From: Agaricus subrufescens
Lineage: Eukaryota; Basidiomycota; Agaricomycetes; Agaricales; Agaricaceae
Length of the DNA: 23,498 bases
Assembly (NCBI GenBank): GCA_029945375.1
Contig: JAQOTE010000043.1
Span: 1-23,498, forward strand
Direction of reading: 5' to 3'
Notes under the pieces: generated by a model
What the model was told of the DNA's origin: nothing
The model's database searches: none
The model's input: the letters and a program-made list of their open reading frames with translations, nothing else
Program-made: the position numbers and the translations under genes
Part shown: piece by piece, positions 7,000-16,432 of the stretch
How positions within the stretch are numbered: position 1 is the stretch's first letter
How the letters are laid out: each line of letters begins with the position of its first letter

Positions 7000-7326
7000 T
7001 GTTGGAAGTGGAACGCAGAGTTCGCAGTGGCAATCCTAACGACGCTAGTATCGAGCGGATCGGATAAGAAATGAGCTAGTATTAGCACAGTTAATCTGTG
7101 GACAAGTATAAGAAGCTATAACAACAATACAAAGAGATTGCTCACCTGTGGACAAGTATAAGAAGCTAAAGACTTTTAAGTCGTCCACAGGCAAGTTCAA
7201 CATGCGCTGACTAATCTATCACGTGAACGGAAGCGTCCGCTTTACTCTAAGTCGAGATATACACAAAACAAATTAACCAGTCACTCTAATGTCATGACTT
7301 AACTGAATGCTTGGGGCATTCTAACA
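7000..7326 (-). repeat. Copia-B 3' LTR, 327 bp, divergent type
   Basis: Minus-strand ends are TGTTAG and CCAACA. It has an inverted repeat CCTGTGGAC/GTCCACAGG (7145-7153 / 7183-7191) at the position where the 298-bp LTRs have CTGTGAAC/GTTCACAG, so both arms changed together. The element ctgtggacaagtataagaag occurs twice (near 7096 and 7146). A terminal hairpin GAATGC/GCATTC replaces the AGACTG/CAGTCT hairpin of the other LTRs. Confidence 0.88.
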
Positions 7327-7347
7327 CACCCCCTTGATCCAAGCAGT

Positions 7348-7965
7348 CTAGTGTCCAAATCCCAGTAGTGGGACAGCGAAATCGATCACCTTTGGTGCCA
7401 CAGCCTTGGTCAGAATGTCGGCCACTTGCTGATCAGTAGAAACATAGAGGGGATCGATGATTCCTTCTTCTACAGCCTCCCGGAGCCAGTAGAACCGAAG
7501 ATCCAGGTGTTTCATGCGCCCGTGGTGCTCAGGATTCTTTGCCACACTGATTCCAGACTTGTTATCAACAAATAAAGTTGAAGCAAGTGTCTGGGGGTAG
7601 CCAAACTCGCTGAGAATGTTCCTGGTCCACTTGATCTCCTTTCCAGCCTCAACAGCAGCCACAAACTCGGCCTCAGTGCTCAAGAGAGTCACAAAAGGCT
7701 GACGCTTTGAGGACCAGCCCACAGCAGCACCAGAGACAATGGTCACATATCCACCTGTAGCTTGACCTGTGGCCTTGCAGCCGCCGTGAGAGGCATCGGA
7801 ATAGGTGGTAAACAGTTCCCCAGAGTCACCACCTCTGTAGACGAGCTGGTAGTGCAGGGTACCCTTCAAATAGCAAAGTAAATGCTTCACTGCAAGCCAG
7901 TACCTTTCATCAAATTCAGCCCTTTTGGAGATGATTGAACGCTTGGTGACTGGGTTATAGAACTT
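7348..7965 (-). pseudogene. Copia-B pol remnant: integrase tail fused in frame to RNase H
   Basis: Reading from 7965, KFYNPVTKRSIISKRAEFDERY (end of the integrase region) passes directly into WLAVKHLLCYLKGT (start of RNase H) near 7900. Compared with Copia-A this removes 1494 nt (2191-3684 there), including the linker and the whole reverse transcriptase, and keeps the frame. RNase H residues are preserved: TYSDASHGG, STEAEFVAA, FVDNKSGISVAKN. At the position of a CGA/TGA codon in the other copies this one has CAA (KATGQATG). L2 is inserted at the upstream end. The protein could not replicate the element. Confidence 0.88.
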
Positions 7966-8219
7966 TTTTTTGTAATCAATGGGATTTATTTCAAAATTGA
8001 CCTCATACATGGGATGCCATAACGCGTTTCCCCGCCTTTCAACCCTCGGCAGCGTACATTAAGCCCGAAACAACATGCACTTTCCTTTGTTCTCGTATCC
8101 GCGGGACAAGGTCAACTGCTCGACATAAATAAAAAACAAATCATAAAGGCTGTAGAAAATCAAAGAACGACTACGAATGGCCATCATAATGCTGAATAAA
8201 AGGAATTCCTACCCAGCCT

Positions 8220-10447
8220 CTAAACGCGAGGGAACTGATGATGAAGCCAGTCCCGGTTGAACCTATGTTTCCAAAACGGACACGAAGTGTCTGTTGCAGA
8301 ATGATTTACCTTAGCGCGCTTGGAAGCAATGCAATTGACGCAGCGACGTTGATCAACTTGTTTAGGGTTGACTAACGTCGTATGATTGTGTTCAGTGTGA
8401 GGACCGCCGCATAGAGCGCAGCGGACACCTTGTCGGCGACACTGATTAGCATGGTGGCCCCATCGATGACAACGTTGGCATCGGACAGAGCTGGAATGGG
8501 GACGAGCGCCCTGAATACGGCACAAGGTTCCAGAGACAGGAACCTTCTGGCCAATAAATGTACGAGCGTTGATGCCCATGGTGGTGTCGGAGATATCGAT
8601 CCATGCGATGCACGAATCAGAATGAGCGGAAGTCCGCATAATACGGACTTGATGTTGAATAAGTGTCCCTAATCAGGCATGAGGAGAAGCAGCAATAGTG
8701 TCGAGAAGACGCTTGCGTGTGAGATTGACCCAGTCATTTTTGGGCATAGACTGAGGAATGGGGACGTCGACGATCTTCAGGAACAAAGTTGAGGTGGCCG
8801 GTGTGGATTGGATTGGCTGTGGAAGGCCTGTAGGGAGGAGGCGGCGGACGTGTTTGAGCACGAAGGCCGACTCGGAGGAAGTCGGGACAGTGGTAGTGGC
8901 TAAAAATATCTTGCCGTTGCTACCCGGTTCAGCATGAGTAATCAGTATCTTGGAACACCCACCATTATTCCTTATCGCTCTATCGTCCGCGTTTGGCACC
9001 GCCGGCCCTCAAGCTGGTGTATCCGGGGTTAAAAGTTAAGTATGATGTTAAGCTTGAGCTACGGTTCGCGTCGGATATTTCTTCTTTTTCCCCATTATTT
9101 CTTTCTTTTCCATTTTGATATGTTTTCTCTTCGTTATCATCGAGCGCTTGACCACGTCGCGCAGGATACGGTCTCTCCCCCACCCATGTATAGTATGACT
9201 CCATGTAGCGGATTGGTGGCCGCCTCAGAAACGTGTTATGGCATCCAGTTCCTTGTAGTACGCATTTTAGTATTCGCATCATGTAATAGCTACTTGGAAT
9301 AAAGGTCCACCGGAAGGTGCCATTGATTACAAAAAAAAAAAATCAGTATCTTGGAAGAACCAAGATCCGATCCGATAAGTTTGTTGATCTCCGCGATAAG
9401 AGATAGGGAGATGTCGGCTGCAGACTTGTTAGATCCGGCCGGTGGAGTGAGGATAATGCCACGACGCGAGGCACCATGGACAGTGTGGCGGGAATTGCGC
9501 TTCGACCTAGGTTTCGGCGCAATGCGAGAGACGGGGGGAGCGGCCTTAGGAGGAGGGCGTTCCTTGACTTCGGCGACCACTGGTTCTGCAACGACCTCCA
9601 TTGCTGGAGGCGGAGCACTCGGTGGGGCCGGGGTAGAGGGTGGAGCGGGAGTAGCCGGGCCGGAGCGCGGCTTCTTCCTAGGGGGTGAGGCGTCGCCAGG
9701 AATGGACACCTTGGGTAGGGAAGGAGTAGGGGCAAACTTCTTGACAAGGAGTTCTAATCCCGCGGACATAGAATGACCGTTAGATAGAACAGTAAGCTTG
9801 TGCTCGCCGGAGGAGACAGCGACGAGGAGAGAGTTAAGAGCCTCAAAGCCGAAGTGGCCCATGAAGACTCTGTCTTTGTATATCTCTCTGTTCTGAGAGA
9901 GCCAGCGAAGAACATCAACCGCACCAATGGTGGGTTGAGGCTCGGGGACCGGGGTAGGGGCCGGGACCGGGGTGGCAGAGCGCACTGACTGCTGCTCCAT
10001 GCCAGATTCTTCGTCCCAATTCTCCGGGGGGCCAGAGGCAGAGGGGGAAGGGGAAGGGGAAGGTGGAGGGGCAGCGCTGGAAGATCCAGACGCTGTCGGC
10101 TGCACTGGGAGGGAAGGGAATGGCTGACGAACAGGGAATCCCATCGATTGAGCGATTGAGTGGGCATCGGCCCAGCTCTTGATGTCTTCGAAGAGGTCGT
10201 CGGAGAGATACTCGGCGAACTCTGGATAGATCTTGAGGACGGACTCCTTCGGAAGGTGAGGAGAGGGTTTGGGCTTGGGTATGTGCTGAGGGACTTCCTG
10301 GCCATACTCGTATGCGATAGTCGCAGGATTGGGCGAACCCTCGGGAAGTCGGGGGTTCTTGCTACGCATCAACTCCTCAGCAGCATCCCAGATGGACTGG
10401 GGCATGCCAGGAGGCTTGGACGGTCGTTTAGATCGCTTGGGAGGCAT
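8220..10447 (-). pseudogene. L2 gag-like ORF1 (about 608 codons), split by L3 and one TGA
   Basis: ATG at 10447 starts MPPKRSKRPSKPPGMPQS, unrelated to the MDTR start of the other copies. Then follow a Pro/Ser/Ala-rich middle and HGASRRGIILTPPAGS, which begins the shared domain. Removing L3 and one target copy (401 bp) leaves exactly 609 codons, so the frame is continuous. A single TGA (8673-8675) interrupts it 11 codons before MRTSAHSDSCIAWIDI. The zinc knuckles are intact: CQRCHRWGHHANQC (CX2CX4HX4C), CALCGGPHTEHNH and CVNCIASKRAKVNHSATDTSC. The N-terminal half is either from another subfamily or the product of recombination. Confidence 0.85.
8956..9341 (+). mobile_element. L3: 386-bp 5'-truncated LINE tail inside L2
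   Basis: Flanked by atcagtatcttggaa at 8941-8955 and 9342-9356, a perfect 15-bp target duplication inside the L2 gag. It contains only L-family 3' UTR (gctggtgtatccgggg, gcttgagctacgg, cgagcgcttgacc, aataaaggtccaccgg) and poly(A) 9331-9341. The terminal hairpin is CACC-GGAA-GGTG (9308-9319). Severe 5' truncation is typical of LINE insertion. Confidence 0.88.
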
Positions 10448-10532
10448 ATCGGACGATGAATAGTACTTCTATGCTACGACCACTGAGACTTCCAAAAGAG
10501 GAAGGTAGTGGTAACAGGTCAAGAAGCGGTTG

Positions 10533-11048
10533 TGGGTTATAGAACTTCCAGCCCTTGTAGCCAGTGGGATAGCCTATGAAAACGCATTTTTCATAGTGAG
10601 GCTGAAGAGAATTGCGTTTATCTCGCTGTATATGCACGTAGGCAGTGCACCCCCATACTCGGAGGTGGGAAACGTCGGGTTTTCGCTTATAGAACGCTTG
10701 GAAGGGTGTAGAACCAGGTAGAGACGACGTAGGAAGCCTATTCCATACATGCACCATAGAGGAGATGCATTCACCCCAGAAACTCGGGGGCAATTTCGAC
10801 TCAGAGAGCATTGCAGTGATCCTTTCCCCCATAGTTCTGTTAGCTCTTTCAGCTAGACCGTTCTGCTGAGGCCTGTTGCAAGTAGAATGCCTCCTATCGA
10901 TGCCACATTGCTCCGTGAAGGCTAGGAAGGCTTTAGACATGTATTCACCGCCTTTATCGTCCTGTAGAGCGTGCATTTTCACTCCTAGTTGGTTTTCAGC
11001 CCAAGATTTATAGATTTTGAACACTTCAAAGGCCTCAGACTTGCTTTT
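10533..11048 (-). pseudogene. Copia-B integrase fragment
   Basis: Reading from about 11048: FEVFKIYKSWAENQLG, LQDDKGGEY, NGLAERANRTM, SFWGECISSMVHVWNRLP, WGCTAYVHI and GYPTGYKGWKFYNP. The second Asp and the Glu of the integrase triad are present. The first Asp lies in the next fragment or beyond. The segment is open throughout but is bounded by L2 and L4. Confidence 0.9.
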
Positions 11049-11938
11049 TTTTTTTTTTTTATAATCAATGGCACCTCTCGGTGGACCTTCTATTAAACTA
11101 GCTATACGACATCCGGTTAGATACTCCGGGCTTACTAGTCTAATACGGATGCCTTAACGCGTATCCAGGTTGCGGCCGCCAGACGCATACAAAATCAAAC
11201 TCTTACATGTGGAGGGAAAGAAACGTATCCGCGCGACGAGGTCAAGCGCTCGAAGAACCCAAACCGCAAACACACAAAACAAAAGATAAAAAATGATGAA
11301 GCCTAGAAATCCACAGACCGTGACGAGCCTTAGCTCAAGCCAACATCCCCGCGGTACTAAACCCCGTATACATCAGCCTCCGACCGACGGTTCCAAACGC
11401 GAACAAAATAGTGATTAAGTGGATGGAAATGGAGGGCGCGCATGCTGCAGCTCCCGAAACCGGCCATGACAGTCGATTACTTCGTCGATGAGAACTGGCG
11501 GTGGAGCCAGTCCCGGTCGAACCGATTAGTCCAGAACGGACACGAAGTGTCCGTTGTGGAGTGCGCCGTCTTCTTCTTCTTGCTGGCGGAACAATTGGCG
11601 CAGTGGCGGTTGTCGGGATTGCGTTTCATAGCGATCGCGGCCTGAACGTGCGAGTCGGCAGTGTGCGGACCCGCGCAGTGTGGACAGCGTATGCCCTTTG
11701 AACGGCATACGTCGGCGCCCAGTGGCCCGTATACGCTGACTGGTGGAAGAGGATGGAGCCGGGCAGTGCAGTAGCGCCCAAGATTTGACAGTTACGCCCT
11801 CCAATGAGGACGTGCTTACCGATGAAGTCGCGGGCTGTACGGCCCGAGACGGAGTCTTGAATGTCCACCCACGCGATGCAGGTGTCAGAGTGTTTTGAAG
11901 TCCGCATGAAACGGACTGCGTGTTTGACTTGTTGGGCG
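11049..11938 (-). mobile_element. L4: 5'-truncated LINE-type element in Copia-B
   Basis: cctcagacttgctttt (11033-11048) and cctctgacttgctttt (11939-11954) form a 16-bp target duplication with one difference. Poly(T) to 11060 marks the minus-strand A-tail. The element holds the family 3' UTR with all three hairpins (terminal one at 11070-11087, CCGG/CCGG at 11113-11129) and the last part of gag. The 5' end stops inside gag (QQVKHAVRFMRTSKHSD). Confidence 0.88.
11477..11938 (-). pseudogene. L4 gag C-terminal remnant
   Basis: AQQVKHAVRFMRTSKHSDTCIAWVDIQDSVSGRTARDFIGKHVLIGG is followed by a diverged stretch with frame shifts at the first knuckle (GSILFHQSAYTGHWAP in place of the CX2C..H..C motif). 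Nucleotide similarity to L7 resumes at gacgtatgccgttcaaaggg and continues to a TAA at 11477-11479. The local rewriting of the first knuckle is stronger than in the flanks. Confidence 0.8.
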
Positions 11939-12057
11939 CCTCTGACTTGCTTTTCAGCAGATAAACAGCCCGGAAATGCGTTGCATCGTCTATAAACGTG
12001 ATCCAGTACTTGTAGCCTGAGTGGGAAGCGACTGGGAGCGGTCTGTGAAGGTCTGAG
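11939..12057 (-). pseudogene. Copia-B integrase remnant upstream of L4
   Basis: On the minus strand it encodes the region GYKYWITFIDDATHFRA next to the integrase core start. It stops abruptly where the Copia-C LTR begins. Confidence 0.85.
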
Positions 12058-12355
12058 TGTCAGACGTAGAACGTAGCGTGTGCGGAGACGGTTCTAACAG
12101 TGGTAGTCACGAGTGAATCGGATAAGAATTGATTGAGCAATCCTGTGAACAAGTCTAAGAAGCTAAGTATGAATATACAGAACTCTATACTCACCTGTGA
12201 ACAAGTCTAAGAAGCTAAGGGCTTCTAGAGCGTTCACAGACAAGTTCAACATGTGCTTACTAATATATCACATGATCAGGAAGTCGTACCATCTCTAAGT
12301 CCATATACAAGACTGTTGGGGCACTCTAACACAAGACTGCTGGGGCAGTCTAACA
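12058..12355 (-). repeat. Copia-C 3' LTR, 298 bp
   Basis: TGTTAG..TGACA on the minus strand. It is the same length as the Copia-A LTR and very similar. It carries the terminal 24-bp tandem duplication (12308-12331, 12332-12355) and both inverted repeats. Confidence 0.92.
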
Positions 12356-12381
12356 CACCCCCTTGATCCAACCAGTCCACA

Positions 12382-13366
12382 CTAAGGTCCAAGTCCTAAC
12401 AATGGCACAGCAAAGTCAACAACTTTCCTTGATACAGCCTTGGTTAGGATGTCTGCAACTTGCTGGTCAGTGGATACATAGAGAGGATCAATGACTCCAT
12501 CTTCTACAGCCTCGCGGAGCCAATAGAACCGAAGATCTAGGTGTTTCATGCGCCCATGGTGCTCAGGATTCTTGGCTACACTGATCCCAGACTTGTTATC
12601 CACGAAAAGCGTTGAGGGAAGTGTCTGGTGATAGCCAAACTCAGTCAGGATGTTCCTAGTCCACTTGATCTCCTTTCCAGCTTCGACAGCAGCAACAAAT
12701 TCAGCCTCAGTACTCGAGAGAGTCACAAAGGGCTGACGCTTTGAGGACCATCCTACAGCAGCTCCAGACACTAGAGTCACATAACCACCTGTAGCTCGAC
12801 CTGTGGCCTTGCAGCCACCATGGGAAGCGTCAGAATAGGTGGTAAACAGCTCTCCGGAGTCACTACCTCGATACACAAGCTGGTAGTGCATTGTGCCCTT
12901 CAAATAGCAAAGTAAATGCTTTACAGCAAGCCAATGGGCAGGAGCAGGATTATGATTGAATCTCCCGAGGTAGGAGACAGCATAGGCAATGTCGGGTCGA
13001 GTCATGGTGGCAAGATACTGCAGGGCACCTACAGCAGAGAGATAGGGAACAGACTTCATCTCAGCCTGCTCCTCGAGTGAGGGAATAATGTCCGAGAGCT
13101 CTGAGCCAGGAGGTAGAGGGGTGGAAAGGGAGTTAGAATCGTCCATATTGAACCGTTCTAGAAGCTCCTTGATGTAGTGCTCTTGGGAGAGGGAGATGGA
13201 ACGATTAGAGCGATCCTGCTTCACCTGAATGCCCAGTAGAAGAGTGGTAGAGCCTAGATCTCGCAGTTTGAAGTGCCGAGACAGCTCTGAGACAGCAGAG
13301 GCCATGGCTGCATCGCTTTTAGAGACTAGTGTAATGTCATCAATGAAGACTGGTACAATGACCTTA
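12382..13366 (-). pseudogene. Copia-C pol fragment: reverse transcriptase C-terminal part and RNase H
   Basis: The frame is open from the L5 junction through IKVIVPVFIDDITLVSKSD (FIDD at 13336-13347), YLSAVGALQYLATMTRPDIAYAVSYLGRF, then RNase H (TYSDASHGGCKATGRATGG, LSSTEAEFVAAVEAGKEIKW, FVDNKSGISVAKN) to the stop at 12382. It has no internal stop or frameshift and is the best reference for judging damage in Copia-A, -B and -D. The N-terminal reverse transcriptase, including the first catalytic Asp, is cut off by L5. Residues encoded upstream of 13366 belong to L5 leader sequence, not to pol. Confidence 0.92.
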
Positions 13367-15520
13367 ATCATCCCTTCTTGAACCGCAACCACCACCTTCC
13401 TGTTTTGGAAGTGGAAGTGCTTGAGAAGGAATATACTGTGCTCTAATGATGGATACTCGCCTGGATTTTGATTCTGGAGATTGGTCTGACGATGGAGAAG
13501 TGCCAAACAAGCTGCAGCGCAAGCTGCAAGAGTTGATTATGAGGGAGACGCCACCTCCACCGGCGACTCCAAAGGCGAGCTGTATCAAGAAGATGCGGTC
13601 TCATCTCAAGGCAAAGGGTAAGCAGCCTGCCACCCCCGCCACCTGGCCCGTCCCGAAGCTGCGGCGACTCGGGCCCAGCCGTATGCGTCTGTGACTTAAA
13701 GCTTCCGTTTGGACAGCCCCCCCGCGACTTCCTCTCCCCTCCCTTCCCCCTTGGTCCCCACTCCTCCAAAGAGGGCCAAGAACACTTTGGCCGATAGCCT
13801 TGGTGAAGCTGTGCGCACAGCTAAGGTTAACGGCTGCAACGAACGCTCGGACGCTCTGATGGACGAGCTCTTACAATCTCTGTGGCTTATCCTCAAGTCA
13901 CCAAACCTATCCCAACGCGAGTTCGTGGGCATGGGAGGCTTTGCGGCCTTCGATGTTCAGCTCGCTCAAGTCATTGCCAGCGCTGGACCGCCCCCAGAGT
14001 CTCTGCCCCCCCCTCCCTCTGTCCCAGCCACGCCTCCCCCCCCATCGGCCACGCCCACACCACGCCCTCGGTCTCCTATGGCCGAGGCCGAGGCTGACGC
14101 GGCCAAAATTACCAAGCGACCCAAGGTAAGCCACCCAGGTCCCCTTCCTAAACCCGCCAGCTCTCGGAGTCGTGCCCCGGCTGCACCCGCAGCTGCTGCG
14201 GCACCTCCCAAGCCAAAGAAATTGGTCAGGTTTGCTGGTCTCCCCTCCTCCCCAGCTGCCCCGACCCCCTCCTCTGCCCCTGCCGTTTCTGTTCGCGCTC
14301 CCAAGCATAAGCAGAAGGGCAAACACACCGACCATGGACTCTCGCGATGCGGGGTCCACATTATCCCACCGGCCGGAACTAATGTTCTAGCCTCTTCTAT
14401 CACCCCTGCTATTATTAGCGAGGTGAACTCCCACCTTAAGGCCGACCTCAAGTCGACCTTCATTCTAGAACACGCCATGGACATCAAGGCCGGCATCTTC
14501 ATAGCCGGTAACCGAGTCCCATCCGCCCCCGAGGGGAATTGTGTGCTCAAGCACATTCGTCGCCTCATCACCACTCCGGGGATTGTCCCCATCCAATCCA
14601 CCCCCGTCACGTCGACCTCCTACCTCAAGGTCATCGACGTGCCACTCATTCCATCCGAGTCACGCACTTGGATTCACGCACAACGCGCCGCCTTCCAAGC
14701 GGCTTTGCAAGAATCTCCGGTAGGCCGCACCCTATCCCCCCTAATCATCCACGCAGTCCGATTCATGCGGACTTCACCCAAGGCTGACTCTTGTGTTACA
14801 TGGGTTGACATTTCCAACTCCGTCTCGGGCCGTGCGGCCCGCGACATCATAGGTAAGACGATCATCATTGGCGGTCACAACTGTCAGGTCCGGGGTGCTG
14901 CTCCCCGGCCCGGCTCTGCGCTGTGCACTCGGTGTCAGCGATGGGGCCATCACTCTAACGTGTGCCGGGCTAAAGGTGTCCGGTGCGCTCACTGCGGCGG
15001 TCCGCATTTCTCCGATCGCCACGATTCCGTTTGCGCCGCGTCCCGCGTCGACGCCGCCATCCGCCACTGCGTCAACTGTTCCGCATCCAAGAAGAGTAAG
15101 ACGACGCACTCCAGCACGGACACTTCGTGTCCGTTCTGGGAACATCGGTTCGACTGCAACTGGCTCAAGCGCCAGTTCCCGTCGAACAAGTAGCGCTTTT
15201 CATCGGGCGTTTCGGAGTTCTGGCGCGATGCTGTTCCACCATTTTGACGCTTCACCACTATCCCCTTCTAAGTCATCAATAATCGTCTCGTGTGCGTCTA
15301 CCCCTGCCAACGCGGGATTCCAAGGAAGTGCTGGCCGGAGAATGACTGTGTTTGCTCGTCCCGGTTCAAAGGTTGGCGCCCTTATTATTTCGACTCCATA
15401 TGCTTTGTTTTTTCTTTTCTCTTCGAGCGCTTGACCTCGTCGCGCGGATACGTTTCTTTCGCCCACTTTGTAAGCATGACTCCCTGTAATGGATTGGGCC
15501 CCTATATGGATACGCGTTAT
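13367..15520 (+). mobile_element. L5: ORF1-only LINE-type element in Copia-C, cut by Copia-D
   Basis: It begins atcatcccttcttgaaccgc, as does L7. A leader with a shortened hairpin, a frameshifted gag (13446-15193) and about 330 nt of 3' UTR follow. At acgcgttat the sequence passes directly into a copia LTR, so the hairpins near the tail and the poly(A) must lie beyond Copia-D. Confidence 0.85.
13446..15193 (+). pseudogene. L5 gag-like ORF1, one frameshift near the N-terminus
   Basis: The ATG doublet at 13446 gives MMDTRLDFDSGDWSDDGEV, matching L1 and L7 starts. The frame closes at 13694 and the remaining protein continues in another frame with VPTPPKRAKNTLADSLGEAV. The shift therefore lies between about 13620 and 13708. 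The C-terminal 494 codons are open: a Pro-rich linker, HGLSRCGVHIIPPAGT, SYLKVIDVPLIPSES, CVTWVDISNSVSGRAARD, and knuckles CTRCQRWGHHSNVC, CAHCGGPHFSDRH and CVNCSASKKSKTTHSSTDTSC. Relative to L6 and L7 its middle is divergent, so it is another branch of the family. Confidence 0.87.
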
Positions 15521-15818
15521 TGTCGGAGGTAGAATGTAGCGCGTGCGGAGACGGTTCTAATGGTGGTAGTGACGAGTGAATCGGATTAGAATTAAATGAG
15601 ATATCCTGTGAACAAGTCTAAGAAGCTAACTATGAATATACAGAACTCTATACTCACCTGTGAACAAGTCTAAGAAGCTAAAGGCTTCTAGAGCGTTCAC
15701 AGACAAGTTCAACATGTGCTTACTAATATATCACATGATCAGAAAGTCGTACCATCTCTGAGTCCATATACAAGACTGTTGGGGCACTCTAACACAAGAC
15801 TGCTGGGGCAGTCTAACA
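15521..15818 (-). repeat. Copia-D 3' LTR, 298 bp
   Basis: TGTTAG..CCGACA on the minus strand, the same length as the Copia-A and Copia-C LTRs, with the terminal 24-bp duplication and both inverted repeats. The adjacent polypurine tract reads aaggaggtg, one base different. Confidence 0.92.
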
Positions 15819-15844
15819 CACCTCCTTGATCCAACCAGTCCATA

Positions 15845-16432
15845 CTACTGTCCAAGTCCCAACAATGGCACAGCAAAGTCAACAACCTTTAGTGATACAG
15901 CCTTAGTTAGGATGTCTGCGACTTGCTGATCAGTAGACACATAGAGAGGATCAATGACTCCATCTTCTACAGCCTCGTGGAGCCAATAAAAGCAAAGCTC
16001 TAGGTGTTTCATGCGCCCGTGGTGCTCAGGATTCTTGGCTACACTGATCCCAGACTTGTTATCCACAAAAAGTGTTGAGGGAAGTGTCTGGTGATAGCCA
16101 AACTCTGTCAGAATGTTCCTAGTCCACTTGATCTCCTTTCCAGCTTCGATGGCAGCAACAAATTCAGCCTCAGTACTGAGAGAGTCACAAGGGCTGACGC
16201 ACGGAGACCGTCCTACGAAAGCCCCAGGCGGCTAGAGTCACGCAACCGCCTGTAGCTCGACCTGTGGCCTTGCAGCCACCATGGGAAGCATCAGAATAGG
16301 TGGTGAACAGCTCTCCGGAGTCACTACCTCGATACACAAGCTGGTAGTGCAGTGTGCCCTTCAAATAGCAAAGTAAATGCTTGACAGCAAGCCAGTGGGC
16401 AGGAGCAGGATTGTGGTTGAATCTCCCGAGGT
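15845..16432 (-). pseudogene. Copia-D RNase H, frameshifted
   Basis: The last 73 codons are open (MDNKSGISVAKNPEHHG to LLGLGQ). Upstream, near 16180-16240, the STEAEF region has lost a C in tactcgagag and shows many clustered differences from Copia-C. Similarity returns at the SDASHGGCK codons. L6 interrupts at 16432 in the YLGRF codons. Confidence 0.87.

Larger units (their letters stand above)
7966..10532 (-). mobile_element. L2: divergent ORF1-only LINE-type element in Copia-B, carrying L3
   Basis: tgggttatagaactt occurs at 7951-7965 and 10533-10547, a 15-bp target duplication. The 5' end (minus strand, cgcttcttgacc then ccactaccttcctcttttggaagtctcagtgg in two parts around 10460-10528) is almost that of L1. 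The 3' end differs: it retains acgcgttatggcatcc and cattgattac before the A-tail, but the GNRA-type hairpin is missing. The element is 2.57 kb with L3 and about 2.17 kb without. No endonuclease or reverse transcriptase ORF is present. Confidence 0.82.
7000..12057 (-). mobile_element. Copia-B: copia element, split by L2 and L4 and cut by Copia-C
   Basis: Blocks 7000-7965, 10533-11048 and 11939-12057 join to give, on the minus strand, integrase, a deleted middle, RNase H, polypurine tract and LTR. It is the most diverged copy: its LTR is 327 bp and lacks the terminal tandem duplication of the 298-bp type. At 12058 another LTR begins in the middle of integrase, so the 5' half of Copia-B must lie beyond Copia-C, to the right of the window. 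Confidence 0.88.
12058..13366 (-). mobile_element. Copia-C: copia 3' half inserted in Copia-B integrase, cut by L5
   Basis: The 298-bp LTR starts exactly at the break in Copia-B integrase and is followed by polypurine tract, RNase H and the C-terminal half of the reverse transcriptase. The element stops at the 5' end of L5. The sequence flanking the LTR, ctgag (12053-12057), should reappear beyond its 5' LTR. Confidence 0.9.

Noticed and set aside
7899..7905. Copia-B pol deletion as evidence of a copied spliced RNA
   Set aside because: The removed segment, judged from Copia-A, does not begin with GT or end with AG in any alignment of the junction.
13966..14610. 214-codon antisense frame opposite the L5 gag
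   Set aside because: Glycine/alanine-rich reverse shadow of the Pro/Ala linker, with no independent start context or family.
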